This document shows, one piece after another, positions 1-12,278 of a stretch of 64,000 nucleotides of DNA. A program made the translations under genes and the position numbers. The notes under the pieces were generated by a model. It made no database searches. It was not told the origin of the DNA and saw nothing but the letters and a program-made list of their open reading frames with translations. Origin of the DNA: Azolla caroliniana (taxonomy: Eukaryota; Polypodiophyta); contig JBHGNT010000009.1 of assembly GCA_043228905.1 (NCBI GenBank), positions 620,001 to 684,000 on the forward strand. The letters run 5' to 3'. The number at the start of each line of letters is the position of its first letter. Position 1 is the stretch's first letter.

Positions 1-352
1 AATTTTAGCACAATTTAAATACTAATTTACACGAATATATAGATAACCAATACACCACTATCAAATGAGAAGGGAGCTCACAACACTAATCATCATCAAC
101 TTAAGTGACAAATACTAATGTCTATAAAGTTAACCAAACCACACCCACACAATGTGCTAATAGACTAGTGTTAACACAACAGATCATGCTAAACAATGTT
201 TACGTACAACACTTATGCCATTCACATATCTACAGATTGGTATCCATCACAGATAGAAAGCAGAACTATTTCTAAATGCGTTGTACAGAAAGAGCATCTT
301 GATGCACAGCAGACACAAGTCGGTGCTTGGTGAAGTACAGTTACAAACAAGG

Positions 353-570
353 CAAAATCAAGACTAGATTCAAACCCAATAGTTACAAACATACAATGTT
401 CATCAGTCCTTTGCAATGACATTGGCAAAACCAAGATCAGATTCAAACCCTATAGTTACAAATATACAATGTTCGCCAATCCTGTCCAATGACAGAGGCA
501 AAACCGGGACTAGATTAAACACCCAAACATTGCCAATCCAATCAAATGTACATCTCCTGTTGTTAAACAC
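353..570. repeat. 73-bp direct tandem repeat, 3 copies
   Basis: Three diverged copies begin with GGCAAAA at 351, 424 and 497, so the period is 73 bp. Each continues through an ATTCAAACCC..AGTTACAAA..ATACAATGTTC core; the third copy decays early. No protein is evident. The rest of 1-1466 holds only further tandem copies and AT-rich DNA downstream of the eL42 gene. Confidence 0.8.
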
Positions 571-1058
571 ATCCCCATTTTTCCATTCTTTTTTCCAAAT
601 GATCCGAGTTTTAGCTGTTTTAGCTTCAAGGATCTTTTTAAACCTCAAAAGGAAATTGACAACTGCTCAATCCACACATATAATTAGTGAATATGAGGAT
701 TGTTTCCCATATAATTCTTTTGGATAGTACACACTGGCTCTTTTAGGTATTGAATAGAGGTGTGGGAAATTCAAAAAAAAGAAAAACATTGCCAATCCAA
801 TAAAATAAAGTTATCTTGCAAATGTACATCTGTTGTTAAACACATCCCCATCTTTTCCATTCTTTTTCCCTAATCTCAGAGTTTTAGCTGTTTTAGTTTA
901 AAGGCCCTTTTTAACCCTCATTCGGAAATTGACCACAGAACTGCCAAATCCAGACATAATTAGTGAATAAGAGGATTGTTTCCAATATAATTCCTTGGGA
1001 TAGTACATAGTGGCTCTTTTAGGTATTGAATAGGGGTGTGGAAAATTCAAAAAAAAAT
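527..1058. repeat. Two direct copies of a ~260-bp unit
   Basis: Both copies start ACATTGCCAATCCAAT (527 and 786). They run through a shared GAGTTTTAGCTGTTTTAG block and end in GGTGTGG..AATTC followed by an A-run. They are clearly diverged, so the duplication is not recent. I see no coding capacity. Confidence 0.8.
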
Positions 1059-1104
1059 GCAAAGAAATTAATGCACAAAACTGGATTTATATGCCTATGT
1101 CATC

Positions 1105-1292
1105 ATTCAACCAGAACAAAGGCAACCATAGCCCTCAAGAATCGAGTGACAAATAAGCAAGCTTAAATTAGTTACATTGGCAGACCCAAAAAAAGAATGC
1201 AAGGAAATTGATAAGCTAATTCAACCAGAACAAAGGCAACCATAGCCCTCAAGAATCCAGTGACACAAAGTGAGCTTAAATTAGTTACATTG
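1105..1292. repeat. 114-bp-period tandem duplication
   Basis: The block starting ATTCAACCAGAACAAAGG and running to TTAGTTACATTGGCA occurs at 1105 and again at 1219 with few differences. It lies in the 3' flank of the eL42 gene. Confidence 0.8.
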
Positions 1293-1466
1293 GCATATCA
1301 ATGTGAGCGAGTCATAAATGAAACTGAGGCTCGCTTCAAGAACTCTCATATTTACTCTTAGCAAAAGCATTTTGTCATTCCCTATGCATTGATAAAAGAC
1401 ATTTCAACTGAAAATTGTGAACACTCTTGATAAACCTGCAATCCAGGATAGAATCTTAGGGAGCAA

Positions 1467-2306
<840 letters not shown>

Positions 2307-2445
2307 GACGCTTGCAGGATTAAACTGAGGAGTGAGTGGGTTGAGATTCAAAGGAAGGCAGAGATCCCCTGAGGAGGAGCAGAGGAGCAGAGGAGCAGAG
2401 AAGGAACAGAAGGCAAGGGGACGTGGTGAAGAGTGAGCACTCCGC

Positions 2446-2453
2446 TAGGGTTT
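2446..2453 (-). promoter_or_regulatory. Telo-box (AAACCCTA) upstream of eL42
   Basis: The minus strand reads AAACCCTA about 140 bp upstream of the eL42 start codon, followed by a C/T-rich leader. Telo-boxes of this sequence are typical of plant ribosomal-protein and translation-factor promoters. The assignment rests on the exact motif and its position. Confidence 0.7.
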
Positions 2454-2491
2454 CCAAACATAACATACATACTTAGTTAGATACATACATA

Positions 2492-2731
2492 CATAGTACG
2501 CAATATACTCGAATGCATTGGCAAGCATTCCTTTTCATACGAATGCCAACGAATGCATTGGCAAACATTCCTTTTCTTATGGTTTTTTTTTACACTTTTT
2601 ACCTTAAAAAAATCTTATAATAAATAATGAATACAAAAGTATGGTATTTACATACTTCGAGGTTGTTAACCATTCCCGAATGATTGAAACATTCGAGACA
2701 TCCCCGTATGGTACGTATGGTTCATACTATG
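2492..2731 (-). mobile_element. MITE-like element, copy 1
   Basis: On the minus strand this starts CATAGTATGAACC and shares a core TAAATACCATACTTTTGTATTCATTATTTATTATAA with copies at 38739-38998 and 58872-59062 (core given in part). The ends are imperfect inverted repeats (CATAGTACGC / CATAGTATGA). This copy contains an internal doubling of GAATGCATTGGCAA. No protein and no clear target-site duplication were seen. Confidence 0.55.
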
Positions 2732-2885
2732 CTTAGATATATATACATATACATGCATTTATACATATATATATACATACATACATATACATGCATTTAT
2801 ACATATACATACATACATACTTTGCCATTACAAACTCCATGGAATAAGTTATTTAGGGTCTAGGTTCCCCAAAAAATAACTCCCA

Positions 2886-3095
2886 CGGAATCACCGAACC
2901 GAACCGAAACCGCTAAACCAATAAGCCGTTAAACTACTAAACCATGAAATTCAAAACTGAACCGAACCGAAACCAAACCGGATCATAATATTTGAAACCA
3001 AACCAAACCAAACGGTTTATTTATCTTTGAACCAATAACCGTTAAACCATGACTTAACGGTTTGGTTCGGTTTGAGCCGAAACCGTGTGCCCATT
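2886..3095. repeat. AACCGAACC / AACCGTTAA low-complexity repeat
   Basis: Dense AACCGAACCGAAACC, AACCAAACCAAACGG and inverted TTAACGGTTTGGTTCGG motifs form a diffuse inverted structure. A similar block lies at 59876-59995. The type is unknown. Such motifs often mark ends of non-autonomous elements in plants, but I cannot name a family. Confidence 0.5.
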
Positions 3096-3134
3096 GCTAG
3101 ATCTCATGATCTTCAATGTGAGACAATGTGCTGG

Positions 3135-3654
3135 AAGGATTGAGAAGACTTATTGATCATGCATGAATATTTTGCCCCAAACAAGTTTTGAGCGTTTGAG
3201 TATCACACAATTTGATATGATGCATGCACTGCACTTTCCTTCAAGCACATTTGAGGTTTCTTTCAACACATTGTCAATCCAATGCAACCATCTATGCCTT
3301 CCACTTAAAGTAACATTGCACACTCTCAATTGAAAAGTTCATTTGTACATTCTCGAGCATTGACAATTACTAATCAATTCCACACCAATTACATGAAAAG
3401 GATCGAGAAGACTTATTGATCATGCATGAATATTTTGCCCCAAACAAGTTTTGAGTGTTTGAGTATCACACAATTTGATATGATGCACCGCACTTCCTTC
3501 AAGCACATTTGAGGTTTCTTTCAACACATTGTCAATCCAATGCAACTATCTATGCCTTCCACTTAAAGTAACATTGCACACTCTCAATTGAAAAGTTCAT
3601 TTGTACATTCTCAAGCATTGACAATTACTAATCAATTCCACACCAATTACATGA
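3135..3654. repeat. 263-bp tandem duplication
   Basis: Two consecutive copies start near 3135 and 3398, each beginning AAGGAT(T/C)GAGAAGACTTATTG. They differ by a short deletion (about 7 bp) and a few substitutions. From 3655 to 4577 I see no gene, only AT-rich sequence downstream of TH1. Confidence 0.9.
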
Positions 3655-4577
3655 AAATGATCCAACTTTGGTATTATAATTCTTATTTGGCACAATGAAT
3701 TGTATGTGTGCTACTTCTATACCTCAAGCCATTTGAAAGAGACTCATGCCCTTGATCCATCAATGTCAAGTTCATCATAAGACCCATTACAAGTTTCTCA
3801 CCCTAGTATAGTTTATTTTCTCTCCTTAGAAATTATATCAAGGGTTGTGGAGTCTTGTAGATCCACTCAAATGTATGATTTGTTACACAATACAACTGAG
3901 TGTCTAAATGTGTGGGTTTTGTTGCATTTTTTGGAAAGTGGATTTATTGTTTTGGATAGACTTATCAAGCTAAGTAATTTTATTGAAAAAAATACAGTTG
4001 GCAACTTTGAATTACATTGTACGTTATGGGTTGCCCTCCACAGAAATTGTATCAAACCATGATCAAAATTTCAGCTTCCAGTTTTCGTAAGGGTGTTTGA
4101 AAAAATTACCACAATGTTGTCATCCAATGCATCATCCTATGATAGGATAAGCTGATAACTAAACATAAAATGAAAATATGTTTCATGCACATGTTAATAG
4201 AAAACATCCGTATTAGAAGGATTACTTGCTTCGATAAAAACTCTCACACACACTAATGCAAACAAGTTTGTGCAAGGTTTAGGAATTTCAGAATACTTTA
4301 CAGTTTCCAACATTGCAAAATTCTGAAGTTGTTCCCGCATTATCATAGGCTGTTTCCGATTTTGTAAAATCTTAAGGGTTACTAGACTTACTTTCAACAA
4401 ATAATGCTACTGATGCATTGAATGAAGCTCAAAACAATTCATTTGCTAAACAGACAAGGGTATATAACATCTGCTTATAAGAAGAAGAAAATTACTTCTA
4501 ATGAACTGATTAAACCTTATTCGAAGATGGTCCTCTGTATTATTTATTCCTCGAGATAAGGCTTTGGCTGCATCAAT

Positions 4578-7127
4578 CTAGATAGTTGATAGGACCTCCC
4601 TGAGGTGAGAGGTTTCTGCCATAACATCAGCTCTGTCAAACAAAGCAGATACCACCGCTACCCCACATAAATTTGGCGGTCGTGTTGCAAAGATGTCTTT
4701 CACATTTGAAGCATTTATACCACCAATGGCTACTACTGGTACAGGGCTACCTTCACACACAATATGCAATCCTTGTATTCCAAGAGTCAGATTGTTCTTC
4801 TTTGTAGTGGTGGGATATACACCTCCACAGCCAATATAGTCAGCCCCATCTTGGAATGCTCTTTGTGCTTGCTCTATCGTCTTACATGATGTTCCAATGA
4901 TTTTATGTGGACCTAGGATGGCCCTCGCTCGACTCACAGGAATATCCTGTTGTCCAAGATGAACTCCATCTGCATCACATGCTATTGCTATGTCCAATCT
5001 ATCATTGATCACAATGGGAATCCCATTCTTTCGAGCCAATGTAACACAAGATACTGCTTCCTTCCATGGTTATCAGAAAAAATCAGCAGTTAGACAGGCA
5101 GGGAACATAAAACTAGAAGCAACATCTCTAACTCCCAATTACACACAAAAACATATACATATGCTACCTCAAGAAATGCTTTAGCCTCTATTTCCTTTTC
5201 CCTGCAGATCAAGTCCAAAAATGAGGAGTTATGAAACTAGAGTTTCATACAACTTCCGTTTCTTCTGAATGTAAAACAAACTGAAACTCAATAAACCTTA
5301 GTTGCACGATGGTTGCTCCACCCTCAATGGCCGCTTTAACCGCATCATACATGGACCTTTGCCATCGTTTATTCATGCTTGAGTCAGTGATAGCATAAAG
5401 CAGCAGGTCAGTGGACTTGAAATGTGGAGCAACTTGTTTGCTCCAGTCAGTAACCTTGAACAGGTGATTTAGGGGACCACTTTTGCCCTTCCCAATCTCT
5501 AGGTTTTTACTTCTTTCTAATGCCTCCACAACATACTGCTTTGCAGTCTGGATCAAACAAAATATGCTAGTACTTGAGGAATATTCAATAAATGAATAAA
5601 CAGGAGGCCCCAGAGATTGTGGGTGACAAACCTGCACAGCCTTGAGCATATCGGCACCTTTTGCCATTTCAGCTGCTATGGCAGAAGCTAAAGTGCAACC
5701 AGTTCCATGGCTGTTTCCCGTCTCCACACGGTTTCCGTGCAGGACATGAAAAGTCTGACCTGGTTGCATAATTTGCAGCTATATGAGTCATATACAGTGA
5801 GAGGATTCAGCCCACATCTTTAGCAGCCTATATAGCAGCAATTCAAAAATTGCATTATCTCTAATTTCCCGAGATATTATTAGATGTTTATGTTGGTTAT
5901 TGCCAATACCATCATATAATACATCGATCGCATCGTCAGATCCCGGAAGATGGCCCCCTTTAATCAGTACGTAACTACATCCAAAATTAAAATAATTAAG
6001 GTTCAGTTTTTGGTTGATTCCTGCATGGCACTTGAACTAATCCAACTGTTTCTTTCCTTTAACTGAATTAACCCTCGAAAAATACCATGCCAAATAAAAA
6101 AATTCTCACCGAGGACCGTGTGCTTTTATAATTTTTGCAGCTTCATGCATGCCTGACACCGTATCAATGGTTTCTCTGCCGCAAAGGATTGATGCTTCTG
6201 GCAGATTTGGAGTCACGATATCTGCCATTGGCAAAAGATCCTTACTGCATTTTTGAAGATAATCAGAAAACCCTGGCCAACATCCACATTGTTTCTCCGA
6301 GAAATAGAGTCTTTCAAAGGAAGATACCACAATGTTTCAAGTATTTCACGGCCAGCCAACATATCACCACTAGTAGCAACCATCACTGGATCGACAACTA
6401 TACCTGAACAGAAAAACCATTGCAGCTATTAACCATATAATTCTGATTCATTAATGGCATACACATGTCCAGATACCCACGGACCTTGAACTGGATGTGC
6501 TCTGAGCTTACGGCATAAAGCGCCAATTGTTTGAGGTGAAGGCAGCATTCCCGTCTTGACCTGCAGGACATTAGGTGTAACAAACTCTGTTTTTTTCTTC
6601 AGCGCAAATTACATCGACCTGAATCATGCCTGTAAAAAAAGACAAGAGGGAGGGAGAGATATGGCCATGAATTTACCACATCCACATGCATGTCCGATAA
6701 TACAGATTCCAACTGCATAGAGAAGATATCCTCAGGGACTACATGAATGCCCTGAGAAGAAAAGAATCCACAGCGGTTGCTGCTAGGTCAAGGGGGGGGT
6801 GGAATCCAATCAAGTGTAACTAGAAAGGGTGTAAACTTAAAGAGTGAATGTTGGTTGGACCTGCACTCCGCAAGTGTTCTGGGCGGTGACTGCGGTGATG
6901 GCAGTAGAGCAGAAGACACCGAGGGCAGCACAGGTTTTCATGTCCGCTTGGATTCCAGCGCCTGCGCCGGAGTCGGAACCAGCCACGCTGAGGACGTGGG
7001 GAGGAAGCAGCCGCGGGAACCGCAATTCTGTAGTAGCAATCTGCTGCTGCTGCTGCTGCTTCTGGGCGCAGTCTACTCTCAGGGAACTCAGACGAGAAGC
7101 CATGGCCCTGTTGACGAGCAGCGCCAT
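4578..7127 (-). CDS. TH1: Bifunctional HMP-P kinase / thiamin phosphate synthase
   Basis: This fused ThiD-ThiE enzyme phosphorylates hydroxymethylpyrimidine phosphate and condenses HMP-PP with thiazole phosphate to thiamin monophosphate, in plant plastids. Exons on the minus strand are 6861-7127, 6677-6751, 6485-6560, 6328-6403, 6110-6244, 5910-5974, 5632-5759, 5297-5547, 5168-5201 and 4578-5060, for 1590 nt and 529 aa; Arabidopsis TH1 is about 522. The ThiD half has [16 protein letters not shown] (about 47-62), VVDPVM, and the anion-hole/active-site SHGTGC (C253). The ThiE half has [28 protein letters not shown] (about 388-406), [12 protein letters not shown] and VAIGGIN. The first about 40 residues, with a Q6 run, look like a transit peptide. 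The exon 4 donor was chosen because it keeps phase and family length. The 34-nt exon 9 (5168-5201) is a microexon. Confidence 0.93.
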
Positions 7128-7235
7128 TACTGGATGGATGGATGGATAGACCCTGCTTGTTACCTGTAGTAACTCTGCTGCTCTGCTTCCATCGCCATAG
7201 CCAAAAGGGAAAGAAAGACAGAAAGAAAGCAGGGC

Positions 7236-7250
7236 AGCACTGTATATACA
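7236..7250 (-). promoter_or_regulatory. Possible TATA box of TH1
   Basis: The minus strand reads TATGTATGTATATACA about 110-120 bp upstream of the TH1 start codon. The position fits a TATA box with a short leader, but the region is a TACA/TATG microsatellite, so the match may be accidental. Confidence 0.35.
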
Positions 7251-7330
7251 TACATACCTGCACTCAATTATTGGGGCCCGTCAGTCAGTCCGTCAGTCCG
7301 CCGTCAGTCAGTCCGTCAGTCAGTCAGTCA

Positions 7331-9188
7331 AGGTGGGGGCTTGTACCCACGAGAGCTTCCAATTGAACCTACTTACCTACCTACATTAGAAGGAGACATA
7401 CAAAGCTTAGTTAGTCAAATAAGTGTGGAGGTGTTTTTCCCACATGAGCCTCTACTAGCTAGCCTTATTTATTTATTGGCCATCCAAAGAGACCCATCCA
7501 TCATTCTCTTTGTGAGAGATTTTATATTGGCAAGTGTTGATGTTGTTATGGAGCGAAATCGTTTAACATCGCATATATGTATAGGGGAGGAACATAGCAT
7601 GTGCTCCTTAGTGTTTATTACTTTACCCAAGGCTTGAGATAGGGGGTATGTACGCCATTTGAAGCTCTATCTAATGGTTGCAAGGATAACATGGCGGGGA
7701 GGAACTCTTGGTCGCTATTATTCATGGTGCTTTCTTGGCCCATTAAGTGAGTTGTGCAGTGCCACAAAGATGGATACTTCATGTTAAGGGGTGATGTTTC
7801 CTTCCTAGTTTACACATAATGCACGCATTGTATGTAGCCTTTCGGTAATGTAAACATAAATTAGACGACCAACATATGCCAAAGTGGGATGCCACTTCTA
7901 CTTGATGATACAAATGAAGATAGGTGGCATTCAACTCAACCTTCCCATCAATTTCTAGATATATTATGTCTTCCACGCAATGCTCTTGCAATCTTAAATT
8001 GCAGACTCGGTCCCTAATCACCAACATGTGAGACCCCAAACAATGGAACTCAATGACCATGAAGTTGATGAACTCTTAGATTCAAACAGGTCAAATGACA
8101 AACTTTGTTATCCAATATCGTGAAAGCTTATTTGTTGAGAGAACCCACTTGGTATTCGTCCAAGCATCTTGGCAATGCAAACAATGTTATTCAAGAGTTC
8201 TATTGCTAATATTTGAACAAGGTTGTTCCCTCCTAGAAGTCATACCTAGATGAGAAGGTGAGGTCATTTCCATTGAGTCTTGTAAGGTTGAATGCTCATA
8301 GGTAAGGTTGTAAGGTTCAATATCAAAAGGATCTTCGTGGGGAAGCATATGTGTGTGTGTCAAGTGTGTTGGATATAATGTATGTTTTTTTTTATTCTAT
8401 AGAAATGGTCAAGTATTACATGATGATAATAAAACATATTGTTAAACAAGGTACAACATGAGATGCCAATTGGACTAAAAATGAATAGGAGTTTGTAGTA
8501 GACTATGTTGAACATTTCTCTTTTATTTTCTCCATCTTAGTCAATATTGATATTCTTATTCAGATTTTTTGGCATCTGCAATATCCTCCAACCAAGGATC
8601 AAGCAATTTGAAGATTAAAGCTAAACTATCAAATTGGAATTTATTGTCTTGTCCTTTACATACATACATACAGTGATGATGATACACACACACACACACA
8701 CACAACGATAGCATACACTTATATTCCATTTTTCCAATCATTGATTGGTTGGAAAGCATAATTGGGAGAACGTTATACCCCATATCATGAACATATTTGG
8801 CAAACTAAATATGATTAGAAAGACATTGCCTTTGCGCACGAGTGCGCGTGTGTATATAGTATTTTTATATGTTGAGCATGAATGTAAGTTGACAATCTTG
8901 ATCATGTCCATGCTAAGAAAGTGACGTTACACAATGGTTTGTGGCTCCAAAATAACCCTTTCATTGTGTTCTAGTCCAACATCAATGTGAATTACCGTAG
9001 AAAGAAAGCGATGGAACATCCAAACTAGATACAAGGGGACAAACAAACAAAGACACTTTCATAAGGCTTGAAAGTCTCCCTAAGAATGTTGTTTCACAAT
9101 ACTCATTCATGATATTTGAATATGTCAAGGCTTATTTTTTGCTTTACAAATGCATATACCGTATGTATTCATAAACAAAGTAATATAT
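7331..9188. other. Intergenic, no recognised gene
   Basis: This is AT-rich sequence between TH1 and the gypsy remnant. Short open frames (for example 7341-7637 plus, 7779-8060 minus) show no motif I recognise and no splice support. A (CA)n tract lies near 8683-8703. Confidence 0.6.
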
Positions 9189-9245
9189 TGTGAAATGCAC
9201 ATAAGAGATCAAAACCAACCTAGTTAGCTTCTTACTTCTTACTCA
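9189..9245 (-). repeat. 57-bp TG..CA direct repeat, copy 1 (LTR-like)
   Basis: This copy is identical over 57 bp to 10246-10302. On the minus strand it begins TGAGTAAGAAG and ends CATTTCACA, so it has the TG..CA ends of an LTR. It sits on the 3' side of the integrase fragment, the place expected for a 3' LTR. At 57 bp it would be unusually short. Confidence 0.55.
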
Positions 9246-9395
9246 ATTTATAGTTGATACAAAGGTACCCATTTGGGTTGTCTTAGCTAAAAAGGGTGTG
9301 CTAACAGGGTGGTTTGCCTTACTAGGTACATGTATCCTAAAAAGGGTGTGCTAAAAGGGTGGCACAAAGGAACACATGCACACCACATTCCCCCC

Positions 9396-9830
9396 CTATG
9401 AGAAACAAGACACTGAGGAGCAGGAATAGGAATATGAGCAGTCACTTGTCGAAGGAGGGGGAGCATCTGTTGGAGATAGAGCTCCCAAGTGGCACTATCC
9501 ATGTTGGCAGGTTTCGAATGGACATCAATGGACGATTCTTGTGGGAGGTGAGGGTTACACCCATAAAGTGCTCGAAAATGGTTGATTCGTGTCGACGCTT
9601 GTACAGATGTATTGTAGGTGTGGGTGACGAAAGGCAATATTTTATCCCAGTTTTTGTTACATGGTTCGATGTAAGCAGCAATTTCCTTCATGAGGGTCTT
9701 GTTGAGGCGTCTGGTGAGGCCATTTGTCTGAGGATAGTATGAGGACGTAAACACCTGTTGGACACCTAGTTGAGCTAGAAAGACGTTGAGGACATCCCCG
9801 TGGAACTGGCAACCCTGATAAGATAATAGT
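9396..9830 (-). pseudogene. Ty3/gypsy integrase fragment, catalytically dead
   Basis: The minus-strand frame reads LLSYQGCQFHGDVLNVF..LGVQQVFTSSYYPQTNGLTRRLNK and continues PFVTHTYNTSVQAST..PFRALYG-like, the core of a plant Ty3/gypsy integrase (fragments shown). The family usually has LSD-x-G and T-E-R-x-N here. The aspartate is Y (SYQG) and the catalytic glutamate is R (TRRLNK), so two catalytic residues are gone. No gag, protease or RT remains between the flanking 57-bp repeats. It is an internally deleted relic. Confidence 0.75.
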
Positions 9831-9871
9831 TGGATAAGACTAGTGACGGAAAATGAGCTAGCAATTGGCGG

Positions 9872-10160
9872 ATAGAGATCAATCCCTCCTGTGGACTGAG
9901 GGCCACCTGGACATGGCTAATGTGGGGGACAGGAGGGATATAGGCGGATAGAGATCAATCACTCATGTGGACTGAGGGCCACATGGACTTAGCTGAGGTG
10001 GGGGATAGGAGGGCTATCGTGTCGGAGGGGGATCAGGGAAAGATCAATTGGCAGAGAAAGATCATCAATCGCTCCAGTGGATTGAGGGCCACCTGAACTT
10101 GGTTGAGGTGGGGGACATGAGGGTTATCGTGTAGGAGGGGGATCAGAGAAACTCGTGGGA
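9872..10160. repeat. Degenerate ~75-110-bp tandem repeat, 3 copies
   Basis: Three copies share GATCAATC..CTC..GTGGA(C/T)TGAGGGCCAC and GGTGGGGGA..GGAGGG. They start near 9872, 9950 and 10058. They are G-rich on the plus strand and lie inside the gypsy remnant between the integrase piece and the primer-binding-like site. Confidence 0.75.
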
Positions 10161-10222
10161 CAAGAAGTTAGTGGGCAACCTAAGGTGAGGGGGAAGAGGT
10201 GGATGCTTGGACGTGGGGGACT

Positions 10223-10242
10223 GGTACCCCGATTCTCCACCA
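10223..10242 (-). other. Primer-binding-site-like sequence
   Basis: On the minus strand, three bases (TAT) after the CA end of the 57-bp repeat, the sequence TGGTGGAGAATCGGGGTACC begins with TGG, as a tRNA 3'-end complement should. Position and form fit an LTR-retrotransposon PBS. I could not match it to a particular tRNA. Confidence 0.45.
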
Positions 10243-10245
10243 ATA

Positions 10246-10302
10246 TGTGAAATGCACATAAGAGATCAAAACCAACCTAGTTAGCTTCTTACTTCTTACT
10301 CA
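10246..10302 (-). repeat. 57-bp TG..CA direct repeat, copy 2 (5' LTR-like)
   Basis: An exact copy of 9189-9245. In minus orientation it precedes the PBS-like sequence and so occupies the 5' LTR position of the gypsy remnant. The 5 bp outside the two copies do not match. Confidence 0.55.
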
Positions 10303-11970
10303 GTATAAAGGCATGGCCTGCTTATGCGTAGCAAAAAACCTCGTGACTTGAGATTCAACAACTTATATTGACCGTTAACCCTTTTGCCTTCCTACTAAAA
10401 CGCAAGTTGAGAATTGACATCTCTTTTCAACTCCAAGTTTACCTCCTGTAATTTCATTGACTAAATATTTTGCATAGCATTGCGACATGAACTATGATTG
10501 GATACATGTTTTATGATGTGCAATATATGCACTCCAATTTATTGTTTTTGGGAAAATTACGAAGACAATCAAGGGGGTTTGAAGAATTCATTCACAATGG
10601 CTTGTTTGAATGTTGTTTGTTGGTCTTACAAGTTACAATAAAAAACCATAAACTTCCTTTGGTCACTCGTATGCATTATGTATGTACAAGTTTATGGAAC
10701 CCGTTCTCATCCACTCTATATTTCTCCTTGCATTATACTTTTCTTCTGGCAATTTACCAATTGTTCATCGGTTCCAAAACTTCTTACTGGCTCTTTGATT
10801 TTCTAACCTTAGAACCTCGAGCTTTTTTCTGTCATTTTTTCATGGGTTTTTGTGACATGTTTTTGTTGTTGGTTTTTACTTCACTTTGAGGTTTCCCACT
10901 CGTAATATTACGCAATTACTAAAAATTGATTGTGTTTGAACTCATAAACATTTTAAAACATTGCAGAAACATATAAGCACAAAAAGAGAAGTTGATTATG
11001 TTGGAAAACTAAATGCAATGCATTGAATGAAAGACCTACAAAACTTAGGAAGGTTCAAATATAAGACTCTCATGTCAAAAGGAGGTCTCCAAATACTCAT
11101 TAAATTACTTTCATGTGTGAAATAGATATGTGTGTAATAAGGACATAATTGTCATGCACCAAAACTAAGAGAGAGTGAGAGAAGGGTTAGAAATGTATCA
11201 ACCTACACTTGTGGCATCTAGTATGATGAGCGGAGAATTTAGACTTGAACTTAGTGACATAACATGTAGTGTAGGTAATTAGTTGCAACAACTCACTATA
11301 TGAGTATAATAGTTGATTATGATAGGAATGAGGTGGATGAGAAAATTACAGTAGGTTTAAAGATGGTATAAATGATTAAAAACTTGTGGAAAGTTATGTA
11401 ATCACTAAGTCCATACCAAACATCATGAAGAAAGTGAAGATAGTATGGTTTGTGTTAGAGATGAGAGAAAAAAGAGTTAGGGATTTGAGGGGGGCGAAGA
11501 GGTGGTGGAGGAGGTTCCTGATTTGAGATTTTGGATAGTATTAGAGAAGGATCGTGCAAGATTACTAACAATGGCTGCCTTAATTTGTCCACCACGACGA
11601 GGGAGAGGCCTTAGACACCGTCTAGATGAAGTTGATGCCCAGACTTCTTGTGTGGATTGTCTCTTGTCTCCATATAAGCAACCAGGGTTAGACATTGCAT
11701 GAACAAATAAGCAAACAAGTACATATGTGGTTTAATTGCAATTTGGTAGTAAGAAATTTATGAGCCTTCGGCTTTATATGAAAATTGAAGCATATTCCCA
11801 TGGAATAAGTAGTTTATATATTGCATTTGGGCTTCCACTTTTTTTCCCCACTATCTCTCAAAAAGTTGTGATGACTCGAAGCTTCCCACTTTTGAAAAAT
11901 GTACAAAGTACAAGACACCTTTCTTTAGCTTTACCTTTAAATCCCAACCACATAGTCAGTGTCTACTTAT

Positions 11971-12278
11971 AAATGATCATTTTCTCGGTCTATTCCAATC
12001 CTTGATGTTTCTCTTACCTATACCTAGCCATCATTGCATAAATATTTATTCATGTTTATACCTTCAAGCTGAGCTCATTTCCTTTCTAAAATGTCGATGT
12101 ATCAAGTGCATACACACAAATGATAAATGATCATTTTCTCGGTCTATTCCAATCCTTGATGTTTCTCTTACCTATACCTAGCCATCATTGCATAAATATT
12201 TATTCATGTTTATACCTTCAAGCTGAGCTCATTTCCTTTCTAAAATGTTGATGTATCAAGTGCATACACACAAATGAT
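11971..12278. repeat. 154-bp tandem duplication, near identical
   Basis: Copies start at AAATGATCATTTTCTCGGTC (11971 and 12125) and each ends CATACACACAAATGAT. I find one difference (ATGTCGATG versus ATGTTGATG), so the duplication is recent. Confidence 0.95.

Noticed and set aside
4200-4577. TPP riboswitch in the 3' region of TH1
   Set aside because: I looked for the conserved CUGAGA / ACCUGA elements downstream of the stop and saw none. In plants the riboswitch is in THIC, not TH1.
6245-6327. TH1 exon 4 as one uninterrupted exon (adds [14 protein letters not shown]..)
   Set aside because: The two sides are in different frames. An 83-nt intron with a GTATCT donor and TGCAG acceptor restores both phase and family length.
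7341-7637. 98-codon plus-strand frame downstream of the TH1 promoter
   Set aside because: No recognisable motif, no splice support and no homologue I can name.
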